Source of the DNA: Sandaracinaceae bacterium
GTDB taxonomy: Bacteria > Myxococcota_A > Polyangia > Polyangiales > Houyiibacteriaceae
Reading direction: 5' to 3'
DNA: 64,000 bases
Assembly: GCA_020633055.1 (NCBI GenBank)
Contig: JACKEJ010000012.1
Location: forward strand, 186,001-250,000
In this document: positions 9,408 to 19,147 of the stretch, in pieces
How the letters are laid out: each line of letters begins with the position of its first letter
Numbering within the stretch: the stretch's first letter is position 1
Translations under genes and position numbers: made by a program
The notes under the pieces: generated by a model
Seen by the model: the letters and a program-made list of their open reading frames with translations, nothing else
The model's database searches: none
Told to the model about the DNA's origin: nothing

Positions 9408-12400
9408 ATGAAGATCCTCAAGATTGCCTTCTTCTCACTCCTCCTCGTCGCTGGTTGCGGCGGTGGCAACGGCGGCGGAACAGACGACATGGGGCCAACC
9501 CCAGACTCGGGCTGCCCCGTCGGGCAGCAGCCCGGACCGAACGGCTGTGTGCCTGTCGACGACTGCGGTGACCTGGCCTGCGCAGCCCAGCACAGGGTCT
9601 GCGATACGTCGGGCCCTGTGCCGGCATGCGGAGCGTGTGAGCTGGGCTACTTCCAGAACGGGAACTTCGAGTGCGAGGCCGGTGGTACCTGCGAGCAGCT
9701 GGCCTGCGCGAGCCAGAATCGCGTGTGTGTGATGGACCCAGAGCCACGATGCGACGAGAGCTGCGTCAGTGGATTCGTATGGGACTCGACGTTGGGGGCG
9801 TGCCGGACACCACGTACCTGCGCGGATCTCGGATGTGCCTCGATGGGGCAGGGCTGCAACGCTGAGACGTCCACGAGCGACGCGCAGTGCGTGACGTCCT
9901 GCCCGGCGGGGGAAGGATTCGATCCGGCCAGCATGACCTGCTTCCGCTGTGGCAGCGGCGGACTCGCCTCGGCCAGTTCCTGCAACCTGCCAGGCCAGCC
10001 AGGTGAGACGGGACGGCTAATCGTCGAGACTGGCGTCGCCAACGGGGTGTGCTTCTGCGAGACCGAGCCTGGGTACTTCCCCGAGCAGAACCACGCCACG
10101 GCGTGCGACGCCGATGGCGACGGTTGGGTGACGTCGGCCGCAGTGAACTCCATGGAGAACGCGCAGGCGAACGTTCGTGTGAACGCGCGGTGCGCGCTCC
10201 GGATGGTGGGTGAGTTCCGGCTCACCAACGAGGAAGGTACGTCGCTCGCAGAAGCCACGGCCGCGCCACTGCCGTTGTACGAGAGTCCGCGAAATGACGG
10301 CTCGAGCTCCGCAACATTGCCGACCTATCGTGGGGAGACCGTCCCCGCCGCGGTGCTCAACAGCTTCACGAAGGGTTGCGACTCGGTCACCGACGACTTC
10401 AACCACAACGGGCTCGCCGACGTCGACGAGGGCCAGACCGATGACGCGAGCGTCACCGGGTCGTCGAGCCTCCAGGGGTACTTCGACCGGTACACGGAGT
10501 ACGCATACTTCATGGAGCTTCACGACGGGTACTTCATCGCTGGCACCGGGGGCGCACCGGGCACCTACGTTATCGCGGAGCGCCCTCGCACCGGTAGCGG
10601 GAACGGCGCTCTGACGCTCGAGTATGGCTCGGGAGCGACTGAGTACTGGCGCTCCTGCGATCGCCACGACGACACGCTCTACGTCAGCGGAGGGGCTACG
10701 AGCCGTGCGGGTGCCGACTTCTCCTGTGCTGGTGCAAGCGGCTGCAGTCGCGCAATGTTCCACCATAGCCAGTTCCGTTGTGTCGTGGGCCAGACCCTCG
10801 GCGGCTATGGGTCGGCTACCGCCGCATCGGCGCCAAGCCGTGTTATCGCCAACAGTGAGTCCGTCATCTGGAATGAGGGTGGGGCCAACCGGTCTCTGGG
10901 ACGTACGAATGACTGCACACTCGAGTCCGCGACGTTTACCCACACGCCGGGCTTCACCAATAGCGATCTCCCCACGTTCGCCTGTGGGGCGCAGAACGCG
11001 TCGGACAACGGTCAGGTAGCCCAGTGGGTTGTGGTGGACTACTTGTCAGCGGCTCTCACAGTGAGAGACGGAACGACGCCGGTTGGGGAGATCAACTATG
11101 TACGCGGTTGCATCAACGAGTGCGACGAGCTTGGGGTGACGAGCTGCGCCGACTACGATGCGTCGAACCCTCACCAGCGCTGCTGGTCTGACCAAGCGCT
11201 CGACGACTTTGGGCGCAGCGAGTGCGGGTGCCGTCGCACCGATGGCAACGGCTCGTGTCAGCCTGGGGCAACTGTGGCTTGCGTTGCAACTTGCGGGTCG
11301 ACAGGTAGCGGCACTTGCACGGCAGCTTGCGTGCCCCCCGCGGCCGCTGCCTGCACCCCTCCAGCGGAAACCTGTGATGGGAACGACAATGATTGCGACT
11401 CCTACACCGATGAGGGCGTGCGTCCGGTGAGCGGGGTGAGTGGGCTGGTCAGCGGATCGGGGACAGCTCAGTTCGACCTCGTGGGCATGTCCAACGGCTT
11501 TCTTGGCGTACGAGGCGGCGTTACGGCGACAACCAATTCCCAAGAACACATGTATCAGCTGACCGAATCGCTTGCGACGCGCGTCACTGCCACCGAGGAG
11601 AATGGTTCGCCGGCATTGGGGGCTGGATTCGACCGTCTCGCGCGCGTGTCGGGAACCAACACGATCCTTCGGACGAGTACTACATGGTTCTCGGGAAGTG
11701 CCGGCCACAGCCTCTACCGCCGGAACTTCCTCGTCAACGGCACCTCAGACGGGTGGCTGGTCGCGATCCTAGGTGGAAGCACTGGAGTTCACCCGGTGAA
11801 CCACACCAACGTCGGGTCCGGTCTCTCGGCTGTTGCTCCGTTGCCCGAACCCTTGCTGTTCTTCAGCAGCGGTGGCGTGCTGGCGTCGATTCGTCCGTTC
11901 ACTACGGATACTGCTACCACCTACGGCGGTATTGTTGCAGACGCGAATCGCGGCATCTCAGCCATCGCCTCTCCTAGCTTCGCCGGGGACGGTGTAGTGG
12001 CCTACGGGCGAACCGGAGCGTCGACGATCGGCATCGCGCGAGTTCGCGAGAGCAACAAGGTGGTTCAGGCGGCTGTCGTTCAAGCGGGACCCAACAGTGC
12101 GTACCCTCACACATTCGCTCTGACAGGCTCCTTGGTGGGCGTCGTCTCCAGGAAGTCCGACGGAAATCTCCTTCTCTACATCGTGGACTCGACCAACATC
12201 ACTTGTCCGAACTCGGCGACCTGCCCGGTGGAACTCGGGGTAAACGCTCCGCTCCCGGCCGGTGTGAGCGAGGGCGACGTGCTCGAACAGGGGCTCTACG
12301 ATGCGGTGTACTGGGAGGGTCTCATCATGGTCGCCGTGCGGACCGCCACGCAGGCGCTGTTGGTGGCCTACGACATGGCCGGAACTGAGCGCTACCGAAC

Positions 12401-12521
12401 GGTCATGAATGCCGCCCAGCCAGGAGACGTGGCACTAGCTGTCAGTGACTTGGGCACGTTGGCTTACGGCATGCGCCACGGAATCACCATCAGTCACCGT
12501 CGCTACCTGACCTGTCCGTAA
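9408..12521 (+). CDS. Cys-rich lipoprotein with MopE-type motif and beta-propeller-like C-terminus
   Basis: 1,037 aa from ATG 9408, chosen over an in-frame ATG at 9393 because GGAG lies 8 bases upstream. Signal MKILKIAFFSLLLVAGC has lipobox VAGC (C17). Residues 25-200 are Cys-rich EGF-like repeats (CGDLACAAQHRVC and similar). Near residue 654 there is a MopE/DxDxDG-type motif, CDGNDNDCDSYTDEG, which in this motif class is linked to calcium or metal binding. The last ~370 residues are rich in short beta-strands and Gly/Ser/Thr, suggesting a propeller. It lies 27 bases after the 1,739-aa gene and 1 base before the next, so it is clearly co-transcribed. Function unknown; inferred to be a surface or secreted partner of the Tc/Rhs proteins. 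Confidence 0.8.
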   Translation: MKILKIAFFSLLLVAGCGGGNGGGTDDMGPTPDSGCPVGQQPGPNGCVPVDDCGDLACAAQHRVCDTSGPVPACGACELGYFQNGNFECEAGGTCEQLACASQNRVCVMDPEPRCDESCVSGFVWDSTLGACRTPRTCADLGCASMGQGCNAETSTSDAQCVTSCPAGEGFDPASMTCFRCGSGGLASASSCNLPGQPGETGRLIVETGVANGVCFCETEPGYFPEQNHATACDADGDGWVTSAAVNSMENAQANVRVNARCALRMVGEFRLTNEEGTSLAEATAAPLPLYESPRNDGSSSATLPTYRGETVPAAVLNSFTKGCDSVTDDFNHNGLADVDEGQTDDASVTGSSSLQGYFDRYTEYAYFMELHDGYFIAGTGGAPGTYVIAERPRTGSGNGALTLEYGSGATEYWRSCDRHDDTLYVSGGATSRAGADFSCAGASGCSRAMFHHSQFRCVVGQTLGGYGSATAASAPSRVIANSESVIWNEGGANRSLGRTNDCTLESATFTHTPGFTNSDLPTFACGAQNASDNGQVAQWVVVDYLSAALTVRDGTTPVGEINYVRGCINECDELGVTSCADYDASNPHQRCWSDQALDDFGRSECGCRRTDGNGSCQPGATVACVATCGSTGSGTCTAACVPPAAAACTPPAETCDGNDNDCDSYTDEGVRPVSGVSGLVSGSGTAQFDLVGMSNGFLGVRGGVTATTNSQEHMYQLTESLATRVTATEENGSPALGAGFDRLARVSGTNTILRTSTTWFSGSAGHSLYRRNFLVNGTSDGWLVAILGGSTGVHPVNHTNVGSGLSAVAPLPEPLLFFSSGGVLASIRPFTTDTATTYGGIVADANRGISAIASPSFAGDGVVAYGRTGASTIGIARVRESNKVVQAAVVQAGPNSAYPHTFALTGSLVGVVSRKSDGNLLLYIVDSTNITCPNSATCPVELGVNAPLPAGVSEGDVLEQGLYDAVYWEGLIMVAVRTATQALLVAYDMAGTERYRTVMNAAQPGDVALAVSDLGTLAYGMRHGITISHRRYLTCP

Positions 12522-12522
12522 G

Positions 12523-12966
12523 ATGTCATTCCGTTGCGCGTTCATCTTGCTGCTCGTCTGCCTCAGCGGTTGTGGGGGGGGTGACCAGTGTCTTCCGGGT
12601 CAACGGGACTGCGCCTGCACTGCACTGGGGGCTTGCCGCGACGGACTCGACTGCCATCAGAACATGTGTGTCCGGCCCCGGGAGGTGACGGTCCAGGTAC
12701 TGTCATCGGACGCCCGGGCCTGTGAGTTCGTGGTGGTCGATGGAGCCACGCAGTTGACCAGCGTGCGGTTCGACGACTCTGTGCGCGGCACCTCAGTGCG
12801 GCGAGGACGACGAACAGCCGTTACAGTCATCTCCAGCGAGGACCGCCCGATTGGTACAGGCGTCTCTCTTGGATACCTGGAGGGCGACGAGCCACTTACG
12901 CTCGAGCAGACCAACTGCTTCGACCGGCAGGGCGGGAGCCTGGGCGGGGCGCTTGTCACGCTGTGA
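12523..12966 (+). CDS. Small Cys-rich lipoprotein
   Basis: 147 aa. Signal MSFRCAFILLLVCLSGC has lipobox LSGC (C17). It is followed by a Cys cluster (QCLPGQRDCACTALGACRDG) and a short beta-rich domain with one further Cys pair. It starts one base after the stop of the previous gene and ends 56 bases before the Rhs start, so it is the third gene of a four-gene operon. No family recognised. It could be an anchor or chaperone for the Rhs product; that is inference from position only. Confidence 0.75.
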   Translation: MSFRCAFILLLVCLSGCGGGDQCLPGQRDCACTALGACRDGLDCHQNMCVRPREVTVQVLSSDARACEFVVVDGATQLTSVRFDDSVRGTSVRRGRRTAVTVISSEDRPIGTGVSLGYLEGDEPLTLEQTNCFDRQGGSLGGALVTL

Positions 12967-13022
12967 CGAGAGCGATGCGAGCTCGCGCACGTGGAGATGA
13001 CTTGTTGATTTCGAGGGTGCCC

Positions 13023-16000
13023 ATGGCGAAGCGTGTTCTCGGTCTTCTGAGCTTGGTGGCGGCGCTTGGACTCTTCCAGGGGCCGGCCGCGCAAGCTCAG
13101 GATGAGGGCGGGGGCCTTTCGCCGTCGCGGCTGAAGCTGCCGAGCGGGCCAGGCTCGCTGGAGGGTGTGGGCGAAGACGCGAGCATCAACTTCAACATGG
13201 GCGTGGTGTCGTACGGGGTGCCGTTCTCGGTGCCGGGTGGGTACAACGGGTTCGCGCCGTCACTGCGGCTGAGCTACGCGAGCACGGGCGGGCAGTCTTC
13301 GGTCGGGCTCGGCTGGTCGCTGGGCGGCGTGGACAGCATCGAGCGGATGACGTCGCGCGGGGTGCCGGACTACGACGCGGCGGACCTGTTCGCGCACGAG
13401 GGCACGGAGCTGGTGCGGCTGCCTGGGTCGAGCACGTACCGGGCGCGGTTCGAGGGCGGGTTCGTGCGCTACACGTGGCTGGGCGCGGACGGGGCGATGG
13501 GCAACGGGCGCGAGGGCTACTGGCGGGCGGAGTTCCCGGACGGGCGCGTGGGGTACTACGGCGCGACGGCGGCGGGCGTGCTCGTGCCGGAGTCGCGGAT
13601 GGCGGGCTCGCGCGGGACGTACTCGTACGGGCTGGTGGAGATGGTGGACACGTACGACCACCGGATCCGGTACGACTACGAGCTCGACGGCGGGCGCCCG
13701 TACGTGGTGCACATCGGCTGGGTGTTCCGTGGTGGCAGCGACCCGCGCTACGAGGTGGAGCTCGAGTACGAAGCACGCGAGGACGTGCTTTCGGACGGCA
13801 AGCCGGGCGTGGAGGTGCTGCTGAACCGGCGGCTGCGGCACGTGCGCGTGCTGGTGGAGGGCACGCAGCTGCGGCGCTACCAGCTGAGCTACGAGCCGTA
13901 CACGCTGACGGGCGGGCTGACGCGGCTGGCGCGGGTGACGACGTACGGGACGGGGGACGTGGACCCGTATCCGATCTTCTTTCGCTTCGCGTACACGCGC
14001 GGCTTCGACCCGGGGTGCGCGAGCGGCGCGCCGGGCTGCGAGCGGGCGTACGTGCGGTCGATCGGGAGCGTAGGCGTGGACTTCCGCACGGGTGACGCGG
14101 ACCTGCTGGACATCAACGGTGACGCGCTGCCGGACGTGGTGGACACGACGGGCGGGGTGCACCAGCTGTTCGTGCAGACGGTGAGCGCGACGGGAGAGAC
14201 GTCGCTGTCGCCGGTACGGACCAGCGCGACGGCGGGCAGCGGAGCGATGGCGCTGTCTTCGCCGGAAGTGCAGATGGTGGACCTGAACGGAGACGGGTTC
14301 GTGGACATGGTGGACGGGCTGAACGACCGCGTGTTGTTCGGGCGCGGCACGGGCGACTGGGACGCGCAGGCGCTGATGGACACGGGCCTGCCGAGCTTCA
14401 CGTCCGACGCGAACCAGCGCTTTCTGGACGTGGACTACGACCGCGCCATCGACGTGGTGCACCTCGAGAGCGGCGGCGCGTGGTTCCACCGCAACGACAA
14501 CGGCGTGTATCAAGCGGCGACGCCGATCGCGGGCGTGAGCCGCAGCTTCAGCACGGACGGCCTGCGCCTCGTCGACATGAACGGCGACGGCATGGTGGAC
14601 GTGGTGCAAGCGGTGCAGGGCGCGGTCTTCTACTGGATGAACTTGGGCCACGGCGACTTCGCTTCTGCAGCGCGCGAGATGTTCGGGCTGCCGGGCACGC
14701 TGACGCCCGCGGAGATGGAGTTCACGGACCTCAACGGCGACAACCTCACCGACGTCGTGGTTGTGCAGGGCACCGAGATCCGCTTCGCCCTCAACTGCGA
14801 CGGCACCGAGTTCGAGCCGATGGAGACGCTGTCCTCGGCGGACTTGAACGGCTCGCTGCCCGAGCGCACGAGCGAGGTCAGCATCCGCTTCGCCGACATG
14901 AACGGCTCGGGCAGCAACGACGTCGTGTACATCAACGCGTCGGGGATGGTGACGTACGTGGAGCTCTTCCCCGAGCACCCGAACCTCCTCAACCGCATCG
15001 ACAACGGCATCGGCAAGGTCATCGAGATGACCTACGGCACGACCGTTGCGCACATGGGCCGCGACGGCGGGCCCGACGCGTGGGAGCACCGGCTGCCGCA
15101 CGCGATGCTCGTGCTCGAGCAGCTGACGACGTACGACACGCTCTCGCAGGTGCGCCAGATCCAGCGCATGCACTACCGCGACGGCTACTACGACGGCGAG
15201 GAGAGCCAGTTTCGTGGCTTCGGCGAGGTGGAGGTCTTCGCGGAAGGCGACGACTCCATGGAGGACGGCCGGAGCGTGCACCACTTCGACCTCGGCGTGA
15301 CCGACCGCTACCGGCACGGGCTCGTGACCGACAAGCAGGTGGAGAGCGACGGGCGCGTGCTGTCGACCGAGGCCTACGTGTACGCGGACTGCCCGCTCGC
15401 GCAGATCGCGACGGCGGGCGTGACGTACCCCATCCGCTGGCTGTGCCCCGAGCGCAAGACCACCGTGATCCAAGAGGGCGCCGCCGCGAGCGAGTGGGTC
15501 ACCCTCGAAGAGACCTACGCGCACGACGGCTACGGCAACCAGACCGAGAAGCATCAGCTGGGCGTGACGGCGGTGGGCGGGGGCGCGTGCACCGCCTGCA
15601 ACGGGCGCAGCCCCGACGTCCAGGGTGAGCCCTGCGACGCCAGCTGCCGCGGCGACGAGATGCACGAGATCCAGCGCTTCATCGCGCCAGGCAGCGCGAC
15701 GAGCGGCCGGTGGATCTTGCGCGCCGTGTACCAGAAGCAGATGTACGGCGTGGAGGGGAGTGCCGAGGTCACGGACGAGCGCACGTACTACGACGGGCCG
15801 GACTTCGTGGGCCTGCCCTGGCAGACGCTCACGCGCGGGACCCCGCGGCGGACCGAAGCACGTCGCGACGCAGGCGGGAGCTACTTCATCCAGACCGCGC
15901 GCCTGGCGCACGACGCGCACGGCAACGTCACCGTTGCGCGCGACCCGAACGGCCACGACGTGCGGATGGAGTACGACGCCGACGGCGTGCTGCCCACCGC

Positions 16001-19000
16001 GGAGCTGCGCCTCTTCGACGACCCGGCCGTGCGCAGCGACTTCTATGCTCTCCGCATGGAGGTGGCGTACGAGCCGCTGCTCGAGCAGATCACGAGCTCC
16101 ACCGCGTGGATGCGCGTCGTCGGCACCACCAACATGAGCGAGCGCCGCGAGACGGCCTACGGCTACGACGAGTACGGGCGGGTGACAGGCATCGCGCAGC
16201 CGGGGGACACGCTCGCGACGCCCACCACCGAGTACGCCTACGACCTGGTCGAGCCGGTGAGCCGCATCATCACGCGCACGCGGAGCGTGTCCGGCAGCCC
16301 CACGCCCGACCTCGAAGCCGTGAACTGCGTCGACGGCATGGGCCGCACCGTCCAGAACCGCACCGCCGTCGGCGACGGGACGTACCAAGCCACCGGCTAC
16401 GTCACCTTCAACATCCAGGGCGAGCCCAGCCGCGTCTACCAGCCCTACCTCGGCACCTCCGCCGCATGCGACCGCAGCGCGCCCACGGGCGTGCGTGTCT
16501 TGCGCTCGCAGTTCGATGCCACGGGCCGCGTGCTGCACGTGACGCAGCCCGACGAGAGCGTCTACGGGACGGCGACGACCCTGCGCACGGACTACCAGCC
16601 CCTGCGCACCATCGCCTACGATGGCGAGGACTTGGACCCGAGCAGCCCGCACGCGAACACGCCCACCACCACCGTGGCCGACGGCCTCGGCCGCACGCTG
16701 CGGCTCGAGCGTCTGCTCGCGGCGGAGGGCCCGCCGGTGGTCATCGGCTTCCGCTACGACGCGCTCGGCCGCATCCGCAGCCTGCTCGACGACCACGGCA
16801 ACGAGCAGTGGCAGGTGTACGACCTCGCCGGCCGCATCGCCGAGGTCACCCACCCCGACAGCGGCATCACGCGCTTCACCTACGACGACGCCAACAACCC
16901 CCTCACCCGCACCGACGCGCGCGGCGTCACCACCCGCTCGAGCTTCGACGAGGCCAACCGCCAGACCGCCTTCTGGGACGAACGCGACCCCATGCGCACC
17001 GTCGTCGAGACCCGCTACGACCGCGACGTCGCCTGCACCGAGTGCGTATACTCGGAGGGCATGGCCGCCAGCGTGTCGTATCCGCTGCTCGACGGCGAGC
17101 GCGGCGCCGACCGCATGGTGCGCGACGCGCGCAGCCGCCTCGTCACCACGCACTCGCTGCGTGAAGGCGTCCGCTACACCGTCAGCGACACCTTCGACAA
17201 CGCCAACCGCATCACCGCCACCACCTACCCGGGCGGCTACTCCCTCGCACGCACCCACGACGGTCTCTCCCGCGAGCGATCCGTCACAGGCATCGTCACC
17301 TCCGTCGCCTTCAACCCCCAGAACCTCCCCGCACGCGTCAACTTCGCCAACGGCACCAGCACCGTCCGCACCTACGACGCGCGCCTACGCCTCGACACCC
17401 TCGAGACCAACGGCCCGAGCGGCACGCTCCAGGACTACAGCTACCGCTTCAACCGCGCCGACCACCTGGTCACCCTCAACGACGCGCGCCCGGCCGAGGC
17501 GACAGAGTCCACCAGCGCAGGCCGCTTCGAGTACGACGCCCTCTACCGCCTCACCGCCGCGCACCTCGACGAAGGCCGTCTCACCGCCGAGTCCCTGAGC
17601 TACGCCTACGACACCATCGACAACCTGGTGGAGAAGCGCTCCGACCGCGGTCGCGAGAGCCTCATGCACCTCGGTGAGCTCGGCTACGGACAAGACGGCA
17701 CCGGCGCAGGCCCCCACGCCGTCTCCAGCATCTCGAGCCAAGCCGCAGGTGGCGCACAGACCTACACCTACGACGAAGCCGGCAACATGCTCACCCGCGA
17801 AGGCCAGCGGAACACCTGGGACTTCATGGGGCGGCTCAGCGCCGTCGACAACGACGACTCCGGCGAGCCCGTCGCCCGCTTCGCCTACGGCGCCACCCGC
17901 GACCGCGTCCTCAAGGAAGACGACGGCCAGCGCACCCACTACCTGCGCCCCGACCTCGAGGTCCGCGACGGCATCGTCACCGTCTACGTCAGCCTCAACG
18001 GCGAGCGCGTCGCCAAGGTCGAGAGCGCCCTCTTCGCGCCCACCACCCACTCCGACGGCGCCCCCGCAGGCGGCGACGGCCGCGTCACCGCCGCCGACGC
18101 ATGGGTCGTACGCGCCAACGAAGCCGGCGTGAGTGGCGTGCCTGGAGTGGACAGCCAGCGCAGCGTCGACGACACCCTCCGCGCCGCAGCCCGTACCCTC
18201 CTCATCGCACAGGAGCCGCTCGTCGAGTACTGGCACGGCGACCACCTCGGAAGCGTCGTCCTCTCCACCGACGAAGCAGGCGACGTCCTCCAGCGTATGG
18301 AGCACTACCCCTATGGGCATCCAAGGGCCCAGTCCGCGCACCTCCCCGACCGCAGCTACACCGGGCAGGAGCGCGATGGAAGCACCGGGCTCAGCTACCA
18401 CTCCGCGCGGTACCTGGACACCAGGCTCGGCCGATGGACCGCCGCAGACCCGTTGTTTGAAATCGTTACTACACAACAGTCACATCTGTTCATCCTGGGT
18501 GGCGCGAACCGCTATGTTCCCATGAACTCATCACCCTTGTCCATGGTCGATGAGAGCGGAAACTGGTCGAAGTGGGTGCACCGACAGATAACGCGCAGAG
18601 CGCTTCGTGGAGTGTCGAGTTTGTCTCGCCAAGACATTGGTGCCGTCATTGCTGGAAATTTGGATGTAGATCGCGATCAGAGGCCAGATCATCAGCACAA
18701 ACACGCAATGCGTGATCGTGGTAGGACTCGTGAGGAGAGCATCTCGCTTGCGAACGAGTTTGTGAACAGAGAGTTGCTCGCTGCGATCGAGGCTGGGCTC
18801 GCTGGTGACCGGGAGCAAGCAATGCGACACTTGGGAGCGGCAATGCATACCGTTCAGGACTCGCAGTCGCCCGAGCACGGGTTCGATGTTCCATGGCCTC
18901 CGAGCGACGGTTCCAACGTGGTCGATCATGCTGGTGGCGAGTCATTCCTACACGCGCATATCGGTGACGGGTGGGTGACGTTCGGGAGAGGTCAAACGGA

Positions 19001-19130
19001 CCGCGCTCGCCGCGCTGTCGATGCATCGCTTCAGCTATTCGAGATCTATGAACGATCCGTGTCCGGAGGGGAAGGGTTGCCTTCAAAGGTTGAAGTGTTC
19101 GACCGGCGGACGGGTGAACTAATACTCTAG
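13023..19130 (+). CDS. Rhs/TcB-C-like toxin with zinc phospholipase C-like C-terminal domain
   Basis: 2,035 aa from ATG 13023, chosen because a signal peptide (MAKRVLGLLSLVAALGLF, cleaved near AQA-QDE) starts there; the frame stays open upstream to 12963. Domains: SpvB ~33-330; six FG-GAP/VCBS repeats ~355-640 (for example VDLNGDGFVDMV); TcB middle domain ~650-800; Rhs/YD repeats ~1000-1800; Rhs core signature around 1735-1845 (WHGDHLGSV, RYLDTRLGRWTAADP). The ~190-residue tail after VDESGNW is variable-type. It carries MHTVQDSQSPEHG (H1942, D1946, H1952), matching the HxxxD/PxH metal site of zinc-dependent phospholipase C, plus an upstream His-rich PDHQHKHAMRD. Base composition drops at ~18,460, as in exchanged Rhs tips. 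Catalysis on phospholipids is inferred. The gene fuses B- and C-type parts of a Tc toxin. Confidence 0.88.
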   Translation: MAKRVLGLLSLVAALGLFQGPAAQAQDEGGGLSPSRLKLPSGPGSLEGVGEDASINFNMGVVSYGVPFSVPGGYNGFAPSLRLSYASTGGQSSVGLGWSLGGVDSIERMTSRGVPDYDAADLFAHEGTELVRLPGSSTYRARFEGGFVRYTWLGADGAMGNGREGYWRAEFPDGRVGYYGATAAGVLVPESRMAGSRGTYSYGLVEMVDTYDHRIRYDYELDGGRPYVVHIGWVFRGGSDPRYEVELEYEAREDVLSDGKPGVEVLLNRRLRHVRVLVEGTQLRRYQLSYEPYTLTGGLTRLARVTTYGTGDVDPYPIFFRFAYTRGFDPGCASGAPGCERAYVRSIGSVGVDFRTGDADLLDINGDALPDVVDTTGGVHQLFVQTVSATGETSLSPVRTSATAGSGAMALSSPEVQMVDLNGDGFVDMVDGLNDRVLFGRGTGDWDAQALMDTGLPSFTSDANQRFLDVDYDRAIDVVHLESGGAWFHRNDNGVYQAATPIAGVSRSFSTDGLRLVDMNGDGMVDVVQAVQGAVFYWMNLGHGDFASAAREMFGLPGTLTPAEMEFTDLNGDNLTDVVVVQGTEIRFALNCDGTEFEPMETLSSADLNGSLPERTSEVSIRFADMNGSGSNDVVYINASGMVTYVELFPEHPNLLNRIDNGIGKVIEMTYGTTVAHMGRDGGPDAWEHRLPHAMLVLEQLTTYDTLSQVRQIQRMHYRDGYYDGEESQFRGFGEVEVFAEGDDSMEDGRSVHHFDLGVTDRYRHGLVTDKQVESDGRVLSTEAYVYADCPLAQIATAGVTYPIRWLCPERKTTVIQEGAAASEWVTLEETYAHDGYGNQTEKHQLGVTAVGGGACTACNGRSPDVQGEPCDASCRGDEMHEIQRFIAPGSATSGRWILRAVYQKQMYGVEGSAEVTDERTYYDGPDFVGLPWQTLTRGTPRRTEARRDAGGSYFIQTARLAHDAHGNVTVARDPNGHDVRMEYDADGVLPTAELRLFDDPAVRSDFYALRMEVAYEPLLEQITSSTAWMRVVGTTNMSERRETAYGYDEYGRVTGIAQPGDTLATPTTEYAYDLVEPVSRIITRTRSVSGSPTPDLEAVNCVDGMGRTVQNRTAVGDGTYQATGYVTFNIQGEPSRVYQPYLGTSAACDRSAPTGVRVLRSQFDATGRVLHVTQPDESVYGTATTLRTDYQPLRTIAYDGEDLDPSSPHANTPTTTVADGLGRTLRLERLLAAEGPPVVIGFRYDALGRIRSLLDDHGNEQWQVYDLAGRIAEVTHPDSGITRFTYDDANNPLTRTDARGVTTRSSFDEANRQTAFWDERDPMRTVVETRYDRDVACTECVYSEGMAASVSYPLLDGERGADRMVRDARSRLVTTHSLREGVRYTVSDTFDNANRITATTYPGGYSLARTHDGLSRERSVTGIVTSVAFNPQNLPARVNFANGTSTVRTYDARLRLDTLETNGPSGTLQDYSYRFNRADHLVTLNDARPAEATESTSAGRFEYDALYRLTAAHLDEGRLTAESLSYAYDTIDNLVEKRSDRGRESLMHLGELGYGQDGTGAGPHAVSSISSQAAGGAQTYTYDEAGNMLTREGQRNTWDFMGRLSAVDNDDSGEPVARFAYGATRDRVLKEDDGQRTHYLRPDLEVRDGIVTVYVSLNGERVAKVESALFAPTTHSDGAPAGGDGRVTAADAWVVRANEAGVSGVPGVDSQRSVDDTLRAAARTLLIAQEPLVEYWHGDHLGSVVLSTDEAGDVLQRMEHYPYGHPRAQSAHLPDRSYTGQERDGSTGLSYHSARYLDTRLGRWTAADPLFEIVTTQQSHLFILGGANRYVPMNSSPLSMVDESGNWSKWVHRQITRRALRGVSSLSRQDIGAVIAGNLDVDRDQRPDHQHKHAMRDRGRTREESISLANEFVNRELLAAIEAGLAGDREQAMRHLGAAMHTVQDSQSPEHGFDVPWPPSDGSNVVDHAGGESFLHAHIGDGWVTFGRGQTDRARRAVDASLQLFEIYERSVSGGEGLPSKVEVFDRRTGELIL
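13098..17000 (+). repeat. Inverted repeat arm B (Rhs/TcB-C coding DNA)
   Basis: Mirror of bases 1-3903 (coordinates sum to 17001). Homology starts at QDEGGGL, just after the signal peptide codons, and runs at least to 17000, where the partner reaches the window edge. The two arms flank about 9.2 kb that holds the lipoprotein operon and the regulatory regions of both Rhs genes. Confidence 0.93.
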
Positions 19131-19147
19131 ACGATGGGAGTGCGAGT

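Noticed and set aside
13260..17258. 1,332-aa minus-strand frame
   Set aside because: Antisense shadow of the complete Rhs gene in GC-rich DNA, no domains.
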